Assembly: GCA_024275775.1 (NCBI GenBank) | Contig: JAJRYM010000207.1 | Span: 1-12,345 of the forward strand | Direction: 5' to 3' | From: Nitrospirota bacterium | GTDB lineage: Bacteria > Nitrospinota_A > UBA7883 > JACRGQ01 | DNA length: 12,345 nucleotides | Shown: one piece after another, positions 1-6,195 of the stretch | How positions within the stretch are numbered: the first letter of the stretch is position 1 | Layout: each line of letters opens with the position of its first letter | Made by a program: the position numbers and the translations under genes | Notes under the pieces: model-generated | The model's input: the letters and a program-made list of their open reading frames with translations, nothing else | Told to the model about the DNA's origin: nothing | The model's database searches: none

Positions 1-786
1 AAGCTCTTTTTTGAGGAGAGGGAAAGTTCTTTCCGCCAGTCCACAGCCGGCGTGCAGAAGCTCTTCCGCGTCAGTCTCCATAAGCGGGGCGGATTCGGAA
101 CTGATTCCGCTGTCGTTTGTGCTTTTGCACAGCTGGTTGTGTTCCGTGGCGCATTGAACGGCCCCGCCCAGAAGCCTGTGCGGAGTTTCGACAATATCCC
201 GTTTCGCGAGGACGACGGCCACCGCCGCCGAACCTATGGTTAGAGAGGCGAAAGCAGGTTTTACACATTTTCTCGTGAGGGATGTATCGCCGTTGAGCGC
301 CTCGATGGTGCCGTTTACAAGCGTCTCGCCCATCTCGCCGGAAACCACCATCCCCGCCTCGATATGGCCCGACTCAATCATCTCGGCTACGACAATCATT
401 CCGTTAAGTACTCCCAGGCAGGCGTTGGAGATATCCATTACAATCGCTTTGTTCGGCAGGGAGAGGGAGTGATGGACGACGTTCGCCGTAGCCGGCTCAA
501 GAAAATCGCGGCAGACGGAAGCATGGAAGAGGGCGCCGATTTTTTCTCTGGGTATCCCCGAATCGGCCAGCGCCTTTTCGCCCGCTTTCGCGGCGACCAT
601 GCTTGGCCGGGCGCCTTCGCTCCAGAACCTTCTTTCGCGGATTCCTGTCATAAGCTCCAGCCTGCCGCAAGGAAGCTGAAGTCTTTCATATAGCGGAGCC
701 ATCCTTTTTTCCAGCTCCGACGAGGTCACGACATTCGGCGGCAGTTCGTACCCCAGCGCGGCGATGCAGACTTTCTTAAAAAGCAT
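1..786 (-). CDS. oleA: OleA-type thiolase / beta-ketoacyl-ACP synthase III-like protein (partial, C-terminus outside window)
   Basis: The reading frame is open from ATG at 786 to the left edge, giving 262 residues and no stop. The N-terminus (MLFKKVCIAALG, then a Thr-Ser-Ser-Glu-Leu stretch) closely resembles what I remember of Xanthomonas OleA. That enzyme condenses two fatty acyl-CoAs head to head in long-chain olefin synthesis. The candidate active-site Cys is C123 in DISNACLGVLNGM. A Glu lies 26 residues earlier (E97 in RDFLEPATA), the same spacing as OleA C143/E117. The later TIGSAAVAVVLA and ATEHNQLC segments also fit the thiolase fold. The catalytic His and Asn would lie in the missing C-terminal part. 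It follows the MotB-like gene by 106 bp but appears to have its own promoter. A FabH-like role in another pathway is the main alternative; finding oleB, oleC and oleD beyond the left edge would settle it. Confidence 0.8.
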   Translation of the reverse strand, partial: MLFKKVCIAALGYELPPNVVTSSELEKRMAPLYERLQLPCGRLELMTGIRERRFWSEGARPSMVAAKAGEKALADSGIPREKIGALFHASVCRDFLEPATANVVHHSLSLPNKAIVMDISNACLGVLNGMIVVAEMIESGHIEAGMVVSGEMGETLVNGTIEALNGDTSLTRKCVKPAFASLTIGSAAVAVVLAKRDIVETPHRLLGGAVQCATEHNQLCKSTNDSGISSESAPLMETDAEELLHAGCGLAERTFPLLKKEL

Positions 787-814
787 TTATTTTGTTTACT
801 CCGATGAAACCGTC

Positions 815-843
815 AATATAGCTTTTTTGCCGATGTTCGGCAA
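815..843 (-). promoter_or_regulatory. Candidate sigma70-type promoter for the OleA-like gene
   Basis: On the minus strand a TTGCCG (-35, 843-838, 4/6 match) is followed after 17 bp by TATATT (-10, 820-815, 5/6 match). The start codon is 28 nt further on. A GGAG sits about 12 nt before ATG, which is a long but usable spacing. This would let the thiolase gene be transcribed separately from the channel genes upstream. Called by eye only. Confidence 0.4.
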
Positions 844-866
844 TGAAAGTAAACGCAAACCCCTTT

Positions 867-893
867 AAACCGGCTTTCGCGCGCGACCGGTTT
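867..893. terminator. Hairpin overlapping the stop codon of the MotB-like gene
   Basis: AAACCGG (867-873) pairs perfectly with CCGGTTT (887-893). The 13-nt loop contains the palindrome TCGCGCGCGA (877-886). In the minus-strand transcript it starts inside the MotB-like stop codon (895-893) and lies before the thiolase promoter, so a terminator or mRNA-end stabiliser is likely. The minus-strand 3' side lacks a clear U tract, whereas the plus-strand side is T-rich. It is therefore not a textbook Rho-independent terminator for these genes. Confidence 0.35.
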
Positions 894-1873
894 TACTTTT
901 TCTGATAATAGTAATCATAGGTCGAAAGAATATGCTGGGTAAACGTCCATGCTTCGTTATAGGAAAGCCCGCTTCCCTCAGGAATTATGACCCTAACGTA
1001 CAGCTTGCCGCTGAAAGCTTTTTTCCTCTCGGCGAGAATCTTCTCAAGCTCTTTTTTCCCGATTTTCCTGAATTCTGTATCCTTCACATCCTTAATGGAA
1101 TACTGGTATTTTCCGCCGCGTTTCGCGTAGGTGACGGACACGACTACTTTTCCCAGAGAGCTTCTGGACGGCCTGATGAGCTTATTGTACTTCTCCTCAA
1201 GCTGTGAATATTCGCTTCTCTGCTTTGCAAGGGTGAGTCCCAGATTTTCCTGTTTTTTCGCAAGAATTCGCATGGCCTCCTCCTTCGAAGCCATCAGGGC
1301 TAAAAGCGCTTTATATTTTCTGTCGAATTCCGTCAGTTCTTTTTTCTGATCTTCAGTCAGCGAGGCGATGCGTTCCTCGTAGGCCTGCCGGGTTTCTCTA
1401 ATTTCTTTTTCACCGCGCTTCTCGGCCTGTTGCAGGCGGCGCTCCTTGTCGGCAACCAGCGCCTGAAGCTCAATGACCATTGTGTTGAGTTCATTGATTC
1501 TTGATTCCAGCGAATCAATCTTTCCATGCGTTTTATCCATGTTCACGTTAAGCACTTTTTTTTCATATTCCAGAAGCAGTAACTGCATTTCCTGTTTTGT
1601 CCGAACGTCTTCGAGGCTGGCTATTTTCTTTTCAAGCTGTAGCCGCTCCATCTCGCTTTGCTTCAAAAGGCCGGATATGGTTTTCTCTGTTTTGACGGTT
1701 GTTTTGAGGCGCGCCGATATATTGGAATTATTTATTATTACAAGCACCATCGTCAGCATGAACAGCATCAGAACTACGGTCATGATGTCCGTAAAGGTCG
1801 GCCAGACGGATTCGTCGGCGCCCGATTCGTGGATGTTCTGGCGGAGATCTACGTATCTTTCAAACTGGTGCAT
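893..1873 (-). CDS. MotB/ExbD-like single-pass protein with long coiled coil (stator-type partner)
   Basis: This 326-residue protein has a short polar N-terminus and one membrane segment (about 27-47). The segment opens with PTFTDIM, placing D29 where MotB, ExbD and ZorB carry the ion-binding Asp. Residues about 55-232 are rich in Glu, Lys, Leu and Gln with heptad character and are predicted coiled coil, presumably periplasmic. A compact 85-residue end (about 240-326, with LYVRVIIPEGSGLSYNEAW) follows. I cannot recognise an OmpA-type peptidoglycan-binding motif in it; it may be closer to an ExbD/TolR-like fold. The gene starts 3 nt after the stop of the MotA-like gene, with no clear Shine-Dalgarno, so translation is probably coupled. 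Role inferred: with the upstream gene, a proton- or sodium-driven inner-membrane complex that passes force or a signal outward. What it acts on is not shown. Confidence 0.75.
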   Translation of the reverse strand: MHQFERYVDLRQNIHESGADESVWPTFTDIMTVVLMLFMLTMVLVIINNSNISARLKTTVKTEKTISGLLKQSEMERLQLEKKIASLEDVRTKQEMQLLLLEYEKKVLNVNMDKTHGKIDSLESRINELNTMVIELQALVADKERRLQQAEKRGEKEIRETRQAYEERIASLTEDQKKELTEFDRKYKALLALMASKEEAMRILAKKQENLGLTLAKQRSEYSQLEEKYNKLIRPSRSSLGKVVVSVTYAKRGGKYQYSIKDVKDTEFRKIGKKELEKILAERKKAFSGKLYVRVIIPEGSGLSYNEAWTFTQHILSTYDYYYQKK

Positions 1874-1876
1874 CGT

Positions 1877-2818
1877 TTATTTCAGCCGGAAACCGGCTTC
1901 GAGTGTTTCCCTGATTTTTTCAAGCATCGCCGCCATGGCCTTTGAGTTTTGCAGAGCCTCATCCTGACGTTCTACCAGCAGGTCCGTGCTAGCCGCCTGC
2001 GCGGCGTTATGCTCGTTGAGGCTGGAAACGGCATCGGTGATTATGCGGGACCGTTCGTTGATGTTTTCGGCAAGCTCCGAAAGATTATTTATCATTTTCT
2101 GCGTGTTGTAGTTAACGGTTTCCGTATCGAAAGCGAATTCCGGAACGATGTAGAGCATGACGGCCTTCTCTATTTTTCCGAAAACGTACGTCTGCACATC
2201 GGTAAGTTTGTGGAAAAAATAGGTGAAAAAGAAAAAACAGACTATTGCCGTAGCCGTGGTGTTAAGAGCTGTGTTCATGCCGTGTATTATCATCCACATC
2301 CCTTCGCCGGTGGAGGAGGATTTCAGTATCGCGCCGGCGCCGGTAAGCGCCAGAATAAGAGAGACGATCGTCCCGAATACGCCGGATAGAATCAGTATAT
2401 TGTTAACGAATTTCGGGAAGGAAAGATACAGCGATTCCTCCGCCAGCATGGCCGAAACGATAGCCCCATGATTGATCGGGACTTTCTTGTCGAACAGGTT
2501 CTTTGTTTTCCGGTGCCGCCTGTAAATAATAGAATCCGGCGATAATATGCTTAGAACATAGCGGTCGCCTGTTTCGCTTCCTTCAAGAAAAATATCAACC
2601 TGCTCTTCTTCGAACGCGTAATGCCTTAGAGCCGAGATAGTTTTAAAAAGACCCAGCAGGAAAAGAGTGACGATAAAACCGTTGAGAAGAAATCCCAGCG
2701 GAGTCGCCTGCTTGGCGAAATATACTCGATTAAGGAAATCAAAATTCAAGACCCCGATAATCAGCAGTACCGCGAAGCCGAGCATCATCTGGTAAATCGT
2801 TTTCTTGCCGATAGTCAT
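1877..2818 (-). CDS. MotA/TolQ/ExbB-like inner-membrane channel subunit
   Basis: This 313-residue protein has four predicted membrane segments, at about 10-26, 41-59, 138-163 and 183-203. A cytoplasmic loop of about 75 residues separates the second and third. The third and fourth segments (SGVFGTIVSLILALTGAG; LNTTATAIVCFFFF) show the Gly-Thr and Thr/Ala pattern of the MotA/TolQ/ExbB channel core. The C-terminal 105 residues are helical and polar, including an ELAENINERSRIITDAVSSLNEH stretch, and probably extend into the cytoplasm. A good Shine-Dalgarno (GGGAGG) lies 9 nt before ATG. The partner gene follows after 3 nt. No flagellar, TonB or Tol-Pal gene is nearby, so the family call is firm but the process served is unknown. 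It is much shorter than Zorya ZorA proteins, and no ZorC, ZorD or ZorE-like gene is present. Confidence 0.8.
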   Translation of the reverse strand: MTIGKKTIYQMMLGFAVLLIIGVLNFDFLNRVYFAKQATPLGFLLNGFIVTLFLLGLFKTISALRHYAFEEEQVDIFLEGSETGDRYVLSILSPDSIIYRRHRKTKNLFDKKVPINHGAIVSAMLAEESLYLSFPKFVNNILILSGVFGTIVSLILALTGAGAILKSSSTGEGMWMIIHGMNTALNTTATAIVCFFFFTYFFHKLTDVQTYVFGKIEKAVMLYIVPEFAFDTETVNYNTQKMINNLSELAENINERSRIITDAVSSLNEHNAAQAASTDLLVERQDEALQNSKAMAAMLEKIRETLEAGFRLK

Positions 2819-2827
2819 GCCGCTTAT

Positions 2828-2833
2828 CCTCCC
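2828..2833 (-). promoter_or_regulatory. Ribosome binding site of the MotA-like gene
   Basis: GGGAGG on the minus strand with 9 nt to ATG at 2818. It is one of the clearest Shine-Dalgarno sites in the window and supports this start. The uvrB-motA gap upstream also holds a weak TTGAAA/TAGAGT pair about 15 bp apart, which could be a promoter, but I would not rely on it. Confidence 0.6.
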
Positions 2834-2910
2834 TTTTACCTATGAAACTCTAACATTTTTTATGCCGTTTCAAAACCGTCCGCGATTCGCGCCGGCAACT
2901 AAACACCTCT

Positions 2911-2931
2911 GGCCGGTTTCATGTTCCGGCC
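2911..2931. terminator. GC-rich hairpin 14 nt after the uvrB stop
   Basis: GGCCGG (2911-2916) pairs with CCGGCC (2926-2931) around a 9-nt loop, just downstream of uvrB on the minus strand. No U tract follows, so termination would be weak or Rho-dependent. It marks a likely boundary between uvrB and the channel genes. Confidence 0.35.
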
Positions 2932-2944
2932 GGCCTAATTACGG

Positions 2945-4915
2945 CTAGGCGAGCTGAAGTACCTTTAGTTTTTTTATCCTGTCCCTGCATTCCGCGGCCC
3001 GCTCGAAATTCAGTTTTCGAGCTTCCTGTTTCATTTCGTTCTCAAGTGTTTCAACCAGCCTGTCTATTTCTTTCCTCGGCATATATTCGATTTCCTCTTC
3101 AGCCACCATTTCAGCGGCGGTGGCGGCGGTCATGGTTTCGTAAATCTTCTTTATTATGCCTTTCGGGGTGATGTTATGTTTGCGGTTGTACTCAATCTGG
3201 ATATTCCGCCGTCTTTCCATTTCGCCCAAAGCTCTTGCCATTGACCCTGTGATTCTGTCGGCGTACATGATTACCTGCCCCGCTATATTGCGCGCGGCAC
3301 GGCCCGACGTCTGTATTAGAGATGTTTCGGACCTGAGGAATCCTTCCTTGTCGGCGTCCAGTATGGCTACAAGCGATACTTCCGGCAGGTCGAGGCCTTC
3401 GCGCAGGAGATTAATTCCTACCAGAACGTCGAACTCTCCCAGCCGAAGCTCCCGCAGAATTTCCGTTCGTTCAAGCGTATCTATATCCGAGTGCATGTAT
3501 TTCCCCCGTATGCCTGCTTCCGCCAGATATTCGCTTAAATCCTCGGAGAATCTTTTGGTAAGGGTCGTCACAAGCGTTCTCTCGTTCCGTTCCGCCCGTA
3601 TTTTTATTTCGTGCACAAGGTCGTCGACCTGCCCGGATATCGGGCGAACGGTGATTTCCGGATCAATCAGCCCCGTAGGTCTTATCAGCAGTTCCAGAAC
3701 GTTCTCATCAGCTTTTTGGAGCTCGTAATCTCCGGGTGTGGCCGAAACATATATTCTCTGCTTCGGGTCTTTCTCGAACTCTTCGAAAGTGAGAGGCCGG
3801 TTGTCCAGCGCTGATGGAAGCCGAAAACCGTATTCGACCAGCGTCGATTTGCGGGATCTGTCGCCGTGGAACATCCCTTTTAACTGCGGTATGGAAACAT
3901 GGCCTTCGTCGATAATCAGAAGCGAATCCGGCGGGAAATAATCCAGCAGAGTGGGAGGGGGCTCGCCGGCTTTCCGGCCGGTAAGATACCGCGAATAGTT
4001 TTCAATACCGTTGCAGAACCCGGTTTCCTTGAGCATCTCAAGGTCGAACATCGTTCTCTGCTCGATGCGCTGGGCTTCTATCAGCCGGTTGTTGCGCCGG
4101 TGTTCTTCGGAGACATGCAGAAGTTCCTCGCGTATCCGGCTGATGGCGTTTTCCTTAGTTTGTTGCTGTACTACGTAATGGCTTCCGGGGTAGATGGGCA
4201 CGCGCTCCAGCTTTTGAATGACTTTGCCGGTAAGAGAATCTATGCGCGAGATGGCGTCTATCTCGTCCCCGAAAAATTCCACCCGGACAGCTTCATCTGA
4301 TTGCGAAACGGGGAAAACTTCCACCGTGTCGCCGCGAACCCGGAAAGTGCCGCGCCGGAAATCGTAGTTGTTTCTTTCGTACTGCACCTCAACGAGCCGG
4401 GCGGTGAATTCATCTCTGCTTATATGCTGGCCTGTTTCTATTCTGATGAGCATTCCGTAATAGGCTTCGGGCGAGCCGATTCCGTAAATGCAGGATACGG
4501 AAGCGACGATAAGAACATCGCGCCTTTCAAGAAGCGCCATGGTTGCGGAATGCCGCATTTTGTCTATTTCGTCGTTGCGGTAAGTCTCCTTTTCTATGAA
4601 AGTGTCCGTTTTGGGAACGTACGCCTCCGGCTGGTAGTAGTCGTAATAGCTGACGAAATATTCAACGGCGTTTTCCGGGAAAAACATTTTGAATTCGTTG
4701 TAAAGCTGTGCGGCAAGCGTTTTGTTCGGCGCGAAGACAAGCGTAGGTTTTTGCACCTTCTCTATGAGATTGGCCAGCGTGAATGTTTTTCCCGAACCTG
4801 TTACGCCGAGGAGAACCTGATGGGGAATATTCTTTCTTACGTTATCCGTCAGCTTTTCGATGGCTTGCGGCTGGTCGCCCGCCGGGCTGAAATCGGAATG
4901 CAGTTTGAACTTCAT
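2945..4915 (-). CDS. uvrB: Excinuclease ABC subunit B
   Basis: UvrB is the damage-verifying helicase-like subunit of UvrABC nucleotide excision repair. It is loaded by UvrA, opens DNA around the lesion and recruits UvrC. The 656-residue protein is of normal family length and complete. It shows Walker A GVTGSGKT (37-44), the aromatic beta-hairpin FVSYYDYYQPEAY (87-99), motif II (D336, E337), SATPGDYEL (391-399), a VGINLLREGLDLPEVSLV block (499-516), QTSGRAARN (535-543) and a C-terminal UVR motif (about 615-652) that would bind UvrC. Motif II reads DEGH where I expect DESH, with Gly at 338. The start at 4915 gives the usual N-terminus with the GDQP Q-motif. There is no Shine-Dalgarno; a TATAAT box 7 nt before ATG suggests a leaderless message. 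Confidence 0.98.
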   Translation of the reverse strand: MKFKLHSDFSPAGDQPQAIEKLTDNVRKNIPHQVLLGVTGSGKTFTLANLIEKVQKPTLVFAPNKTLAAQLYNEFKMFFPENAVEYFVSYYDYYQPEAYVPKTDTFIEKETYRNDEIDKMRHSATMALLERRDVLIVASVSCIYGIGSPEAYYGMLIRIETGQHISRDEFTARLVEVQYERNNYDFRRGTFRVRGDTVEVFPVSQSDEAVRVEFFGDEIDAISRIDSLTGKVIQKLERVPIYPGSHYVVQQQTKENAISRIREELLHVSEEHRRNNRLIEAQRIEQRTMFDLEMLKETGFCNGIENYSRYLTGRKAGEPPPTLLDYFPPDSLLIIDEGHVSIPQLKGMFHGDRSRKSTLVEYGFRLPSALDNRPLTFEEFEKDPKQRIYVSATPGDYELQKADENVLELLIRPTGLIDPEITVRPISGQVDDLVHEIKIRAERNERTLVTTLTKRFSEDLSEYLAEAGIRGKYMHSDIDTLERTEILRELRLGEFDVLVGINLLREGLDLPEVSLVAILDADKEGFLRSETSLIQTSGRAARNIAGQVIMYADRITGSMARALGEMERRRNIQIEYNRKHNITPKGIIKKIYETMTAATAAEMVAEEEIEYMPRKEIDRLVETLENEMKQEARKLNFERAAECRDRIKKLKVLQLA

Positions 4916-4922
4916 AAATGGA

Positions 4923-4928
4923 ATTATA
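4923..4928 (-). promoter_or_regulatory. -10 box of uvrB, suggesting a leaderless transcript
   Basis: A perfect TATAAT on the minus strand is separated from the uvrB ATG by only 7 nt (TCCATTT). The predicted transcription start is therefore at or within a base or two of the start codon. The best -35 is TTTACC, 18 bp upstream (4/6 match). No SOS/LexA-type operator (CTG-N10-CAG) is evident in the short upstream gap. Confidence 0.55.
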
Positions 4929-4984
4929 CAACCGCCGTATTGCGCGGGTAAAATCGGCCGGTTTCCGCGTCGGGCTGTTCCGGT

Positions 4985-5515
4985 CTAGTTCTCAGTCTGG
5001 GCGAAGGCGAGGTATTTGCTCCAGGACGCTTTGAAATCGTCCGTTGCCGAATGCGGCGGCAACAGAAGCGCCATGAATTTCGGCCTGAAAGGTTTGCGCA
5101 TCAGTTTCATTCCGACCTCTTCGGGGTTCCTGTGTCCTTTCCTCGTGTTGCATATTCTGCACGCCGCTACAACGTTCAGCCAGTTTGTTTTACCGCCCAG
5201 CGAGCGGGGGATAATATGGTCGAGCGTAAGTTCCTTGTGGGTTTTGCCGCAGTATTGGCAGGCATGCCCGTCGCGCCTCATTACATTTTTCTTGTTGAAG
5301 GCGACTCCGTTTGAGTAAGGAAGCCTTATATACCTGTTAAGCCGTATAACGGTGGGGCAGGGGAACTGCCTGGTGAAAGTTCTAACCATTATTCCGTCGC
5401 ATTCGACCTGCTTCGCCCTGCCGGTGAACAGCATGACGATAGCCCGCTTGGCCGTACAGAAATTTAGCGGTTCGAAACTGTAATTCAGAACCAGAACTTT
5501 AATATTTTCAAGCAT
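4985..5515 (-). CDS. HNH endonuclease family protein
   Basis: This 176-residue protein carries a treble-clef HNH domain at about 76-128. C86-X2-C89 and C119-X2-C122 form the zinc site, with LDHIIPRSLGG (98-108; D99, H100 as the catalytic pair), N114 and N123 completing the nuclease signature. The N-terminal 75 residues (VLNYSFEPLNFCTAKRAIVMLF and after) form the extension seen in a widespread, mostly uncharacterised HNH protein family. The key residues are all present, so it is probably active on nucleic acid, but the substrate is unknown. It lies upstream of uvrB on the same strand with 69 bp between them, and uvrB has its own -10 box. A repair link is possible but rests on location alone. 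A strong promoter lies upstream; the Shine-Dalgarno is weak. Confidence 0.88.
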   Translation of the reverse strand: MLENIKVLVLNYSFEPLNFCTAKRAIVMLFTGRAKQVECDGIMVRTFTRQFPCPTVIRLNRYIRLPYSNGVAFNKKNVMRRDGHACQYCGKTHKELTLDHIIPRSLGGKTNWLNVVAACRICNTRKGHRNPEEVGMKLMRKPFRPKFMALLLPPHSATDDFKASWSKYLAFAQTEN

Positions 5516-5531
5516 GCCGATACCGTCAAAA

Positions 5532-5548
5532 ACAATTGGGAAAATTGT
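5532..5548. repeat. Inverted repeat overlapping the HNH gene -10 box
   Basis: ACAATT (5532-5537) and AATTGT (5543-5548) form a perfect 6-bp inverted repeat with a 5-nt spacer (GGGAA). It covers most of the HNH gene -10 box and extends toward the likely transcription start. That position suits a repressor operator or a 5'-leader hairpin. The sequence is AT-rich and short enough that chance cannot be excluded. Confidence 0.35.
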
Positions 5549-5573
5549 AGTTTGTGCGGGGCGGTTATGTCAA
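5544..5573 (-). promoter_or_regulatory. Promoter of the HNH nuclease gene
   Basis: On the minus strand, TTGACA (5573-5568, perfect -35) and TACAAT (5549-5544, 5/6 -10) are 18 bp apart. They leave a leader of roughly 20 nt before ATG at 5515. It is among the best sigma70-like promoters in the window. Its -35 overlaps the likely -35 region of divergent rdgB. Confidence 0.6.
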
Positions 5574-5593
5574 TCGCATCGAGGCTGTATAAT
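5565..5593 (+). promoter_or_regulatory. rdgB promoter with -10 box 9 nt from ATG (leaderless)
   Basis: A perfect TATAAT (5588-5593) is followed by 9 nt and then ATG at 5603, so transcription should start about at the start codon. The -35 at 17 bp is the weak TTATGT (5565-5570); ATGTCA at 15 bp is an alternative. No Shine-Dalgarno is present. The position of this box argues against the longer upstream start at 5552, which would put it inside the coding region. Confidence 0.5.
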
Positions 5594-5602
5594 CCGGGCG
5601 TT

Positions 5603-6154
5603 ATGCTTGAATCCCTTTTGTTCGCCACCGGAAACGAAAACAAGTTTCGCGAAGCGCGGGAGATACTGGGAATTGACCTGCGGAGAGTCGAAATCGGCGA
5701 CCTGCATGAAATGCAGACGCTGGACGTGGAGGAGGCCGCCCGTTTAAAGGCGGAGCAAGCTTTTAAAATCACAGGCCAACCTGTAATGGTGGAGGACAGC
5801 GGTCTCGTTTTTGCCGCATGGAACGGCTTGCCGGGAGCTCTGGTGCGCTGGTTCGAAGCCGCCGTGGGCAATGAGGGACTGCTGAAAATGCTGGGAGACG
5901 AAGAAAACAGATCGGCCGTGGCGCAGTGCTGTATAGCGGTGCATGACGGCAGGTCGGTTATCACCGCAAAAGGGGAAGTGGCGGGATTTGTGGCGCGAAA
6001 GCAAACGGGAAAGAACGGTTTTGGCTGGGACAGAATTTTTATTCCTGCGGGACTCCAGAGGACATACGCCGAATTGGACGCGGGAGAAAAAAATGCGATA
6101 TCTCACCGACGGCTGGCGTATGAAAATCTCAAAAAGACGCTGAGCGCACTTTAA
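5603..6154 (+). CDS. rdgB: RdgB/HAM1-type XTP/dITP pyrophosphatase
   Basis: The enzyme hydrolyses dITP, ITP and XTP to monophosphate and pyrophosphate, removing deaminated purines before they enter DNA or RNA. From ATG 5603 the protein has 183 residues, slightly shorter than E. coli RdgB (about 197). The nucleotide-binding TGNENKFREA lies at 9-18, the metal and catalytic VEDSGL at 63-68 (D65), LPGAL at 76-80, the base-recognition GFGWDRIFIP at 139-148 and SHRRLA at 167-172. I chose 5603 because the family begins with a short strand running straight into TGNxxK. The in-frame ATG at 5552 would add 17 untypical residues and overlap the -10 box. The lipoprotein gene starts 41 bp after the stop and has its own -10 box. 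Confidence 0.95.
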   Translation: MLESLLFATGNENKFREAREILGIDLRRVEIGDLHEMQTLDVEEAARLKAEQAFKITGQPVMVEDSGLVFAAWNGLPGALVRWFEAAVGNEGLLKMLGDEENRSAVAQCCIAVHDGRSVITAKGEVAGFVARKQTGKNGFGWDRIFIPAGLQRTYAELDAGEKNAISHRRLAYENLKKTLSAL

Positions 6155-6181
6155 TCTATGGTTTCACAAGTGGATTTAACC

Positions 6182-6187
6182 TATAAT
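6182..6187 (+). promoter_or_regulatory. -10 box of the lipoprotein gene, likely leaderless
   Basis: A perfect TATAAT lies 8 nt before ATG at 6196, with no Shine-Dalgarno between. A TTCACA (6163-6168, 5/6) sits only 13 bp upstream, shorter than a normal spacer, so the -35 is unclear. Confidence 0.45.
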
Positions 6188-6195
6188 CTGCGGTA

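Noticed and set aside
1473..1967. 164-residue plus-strand frame opposite the MotA/MotB-like genes
   Set aside because: Low-complexity Ser/Phe-rich translation antisense to two well-supported genes; a shadow frame.
893..2818. Zorya anti-phage system (ZorAB)
   Set aside because: The MotA-like protein lacks the very long ZorA tail, no OmpA-like end was recognised in the partner, and no ZorC, ZorD or ZorE gene lies beside them.
893..2818. Flagellar stator genes motA and motB
   Set aside because: The MotB-like protein lacks a recognisable peptidoglycan-binding domain and no flagellar or chemotaxis gene is present; only the general family is supported.
3156..3728. 190-residue plus-strand frame within uvrB
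   Set aside because: Ser/Arg-rich translation antisense to uvrB with no recognisable domain.
5552..5602. Longer rdgB start adding 17 residues
   Set aside because: The added residues are not typical of the family and the region holds the TATAAT box. The shorter start gives the normal N-terminus.
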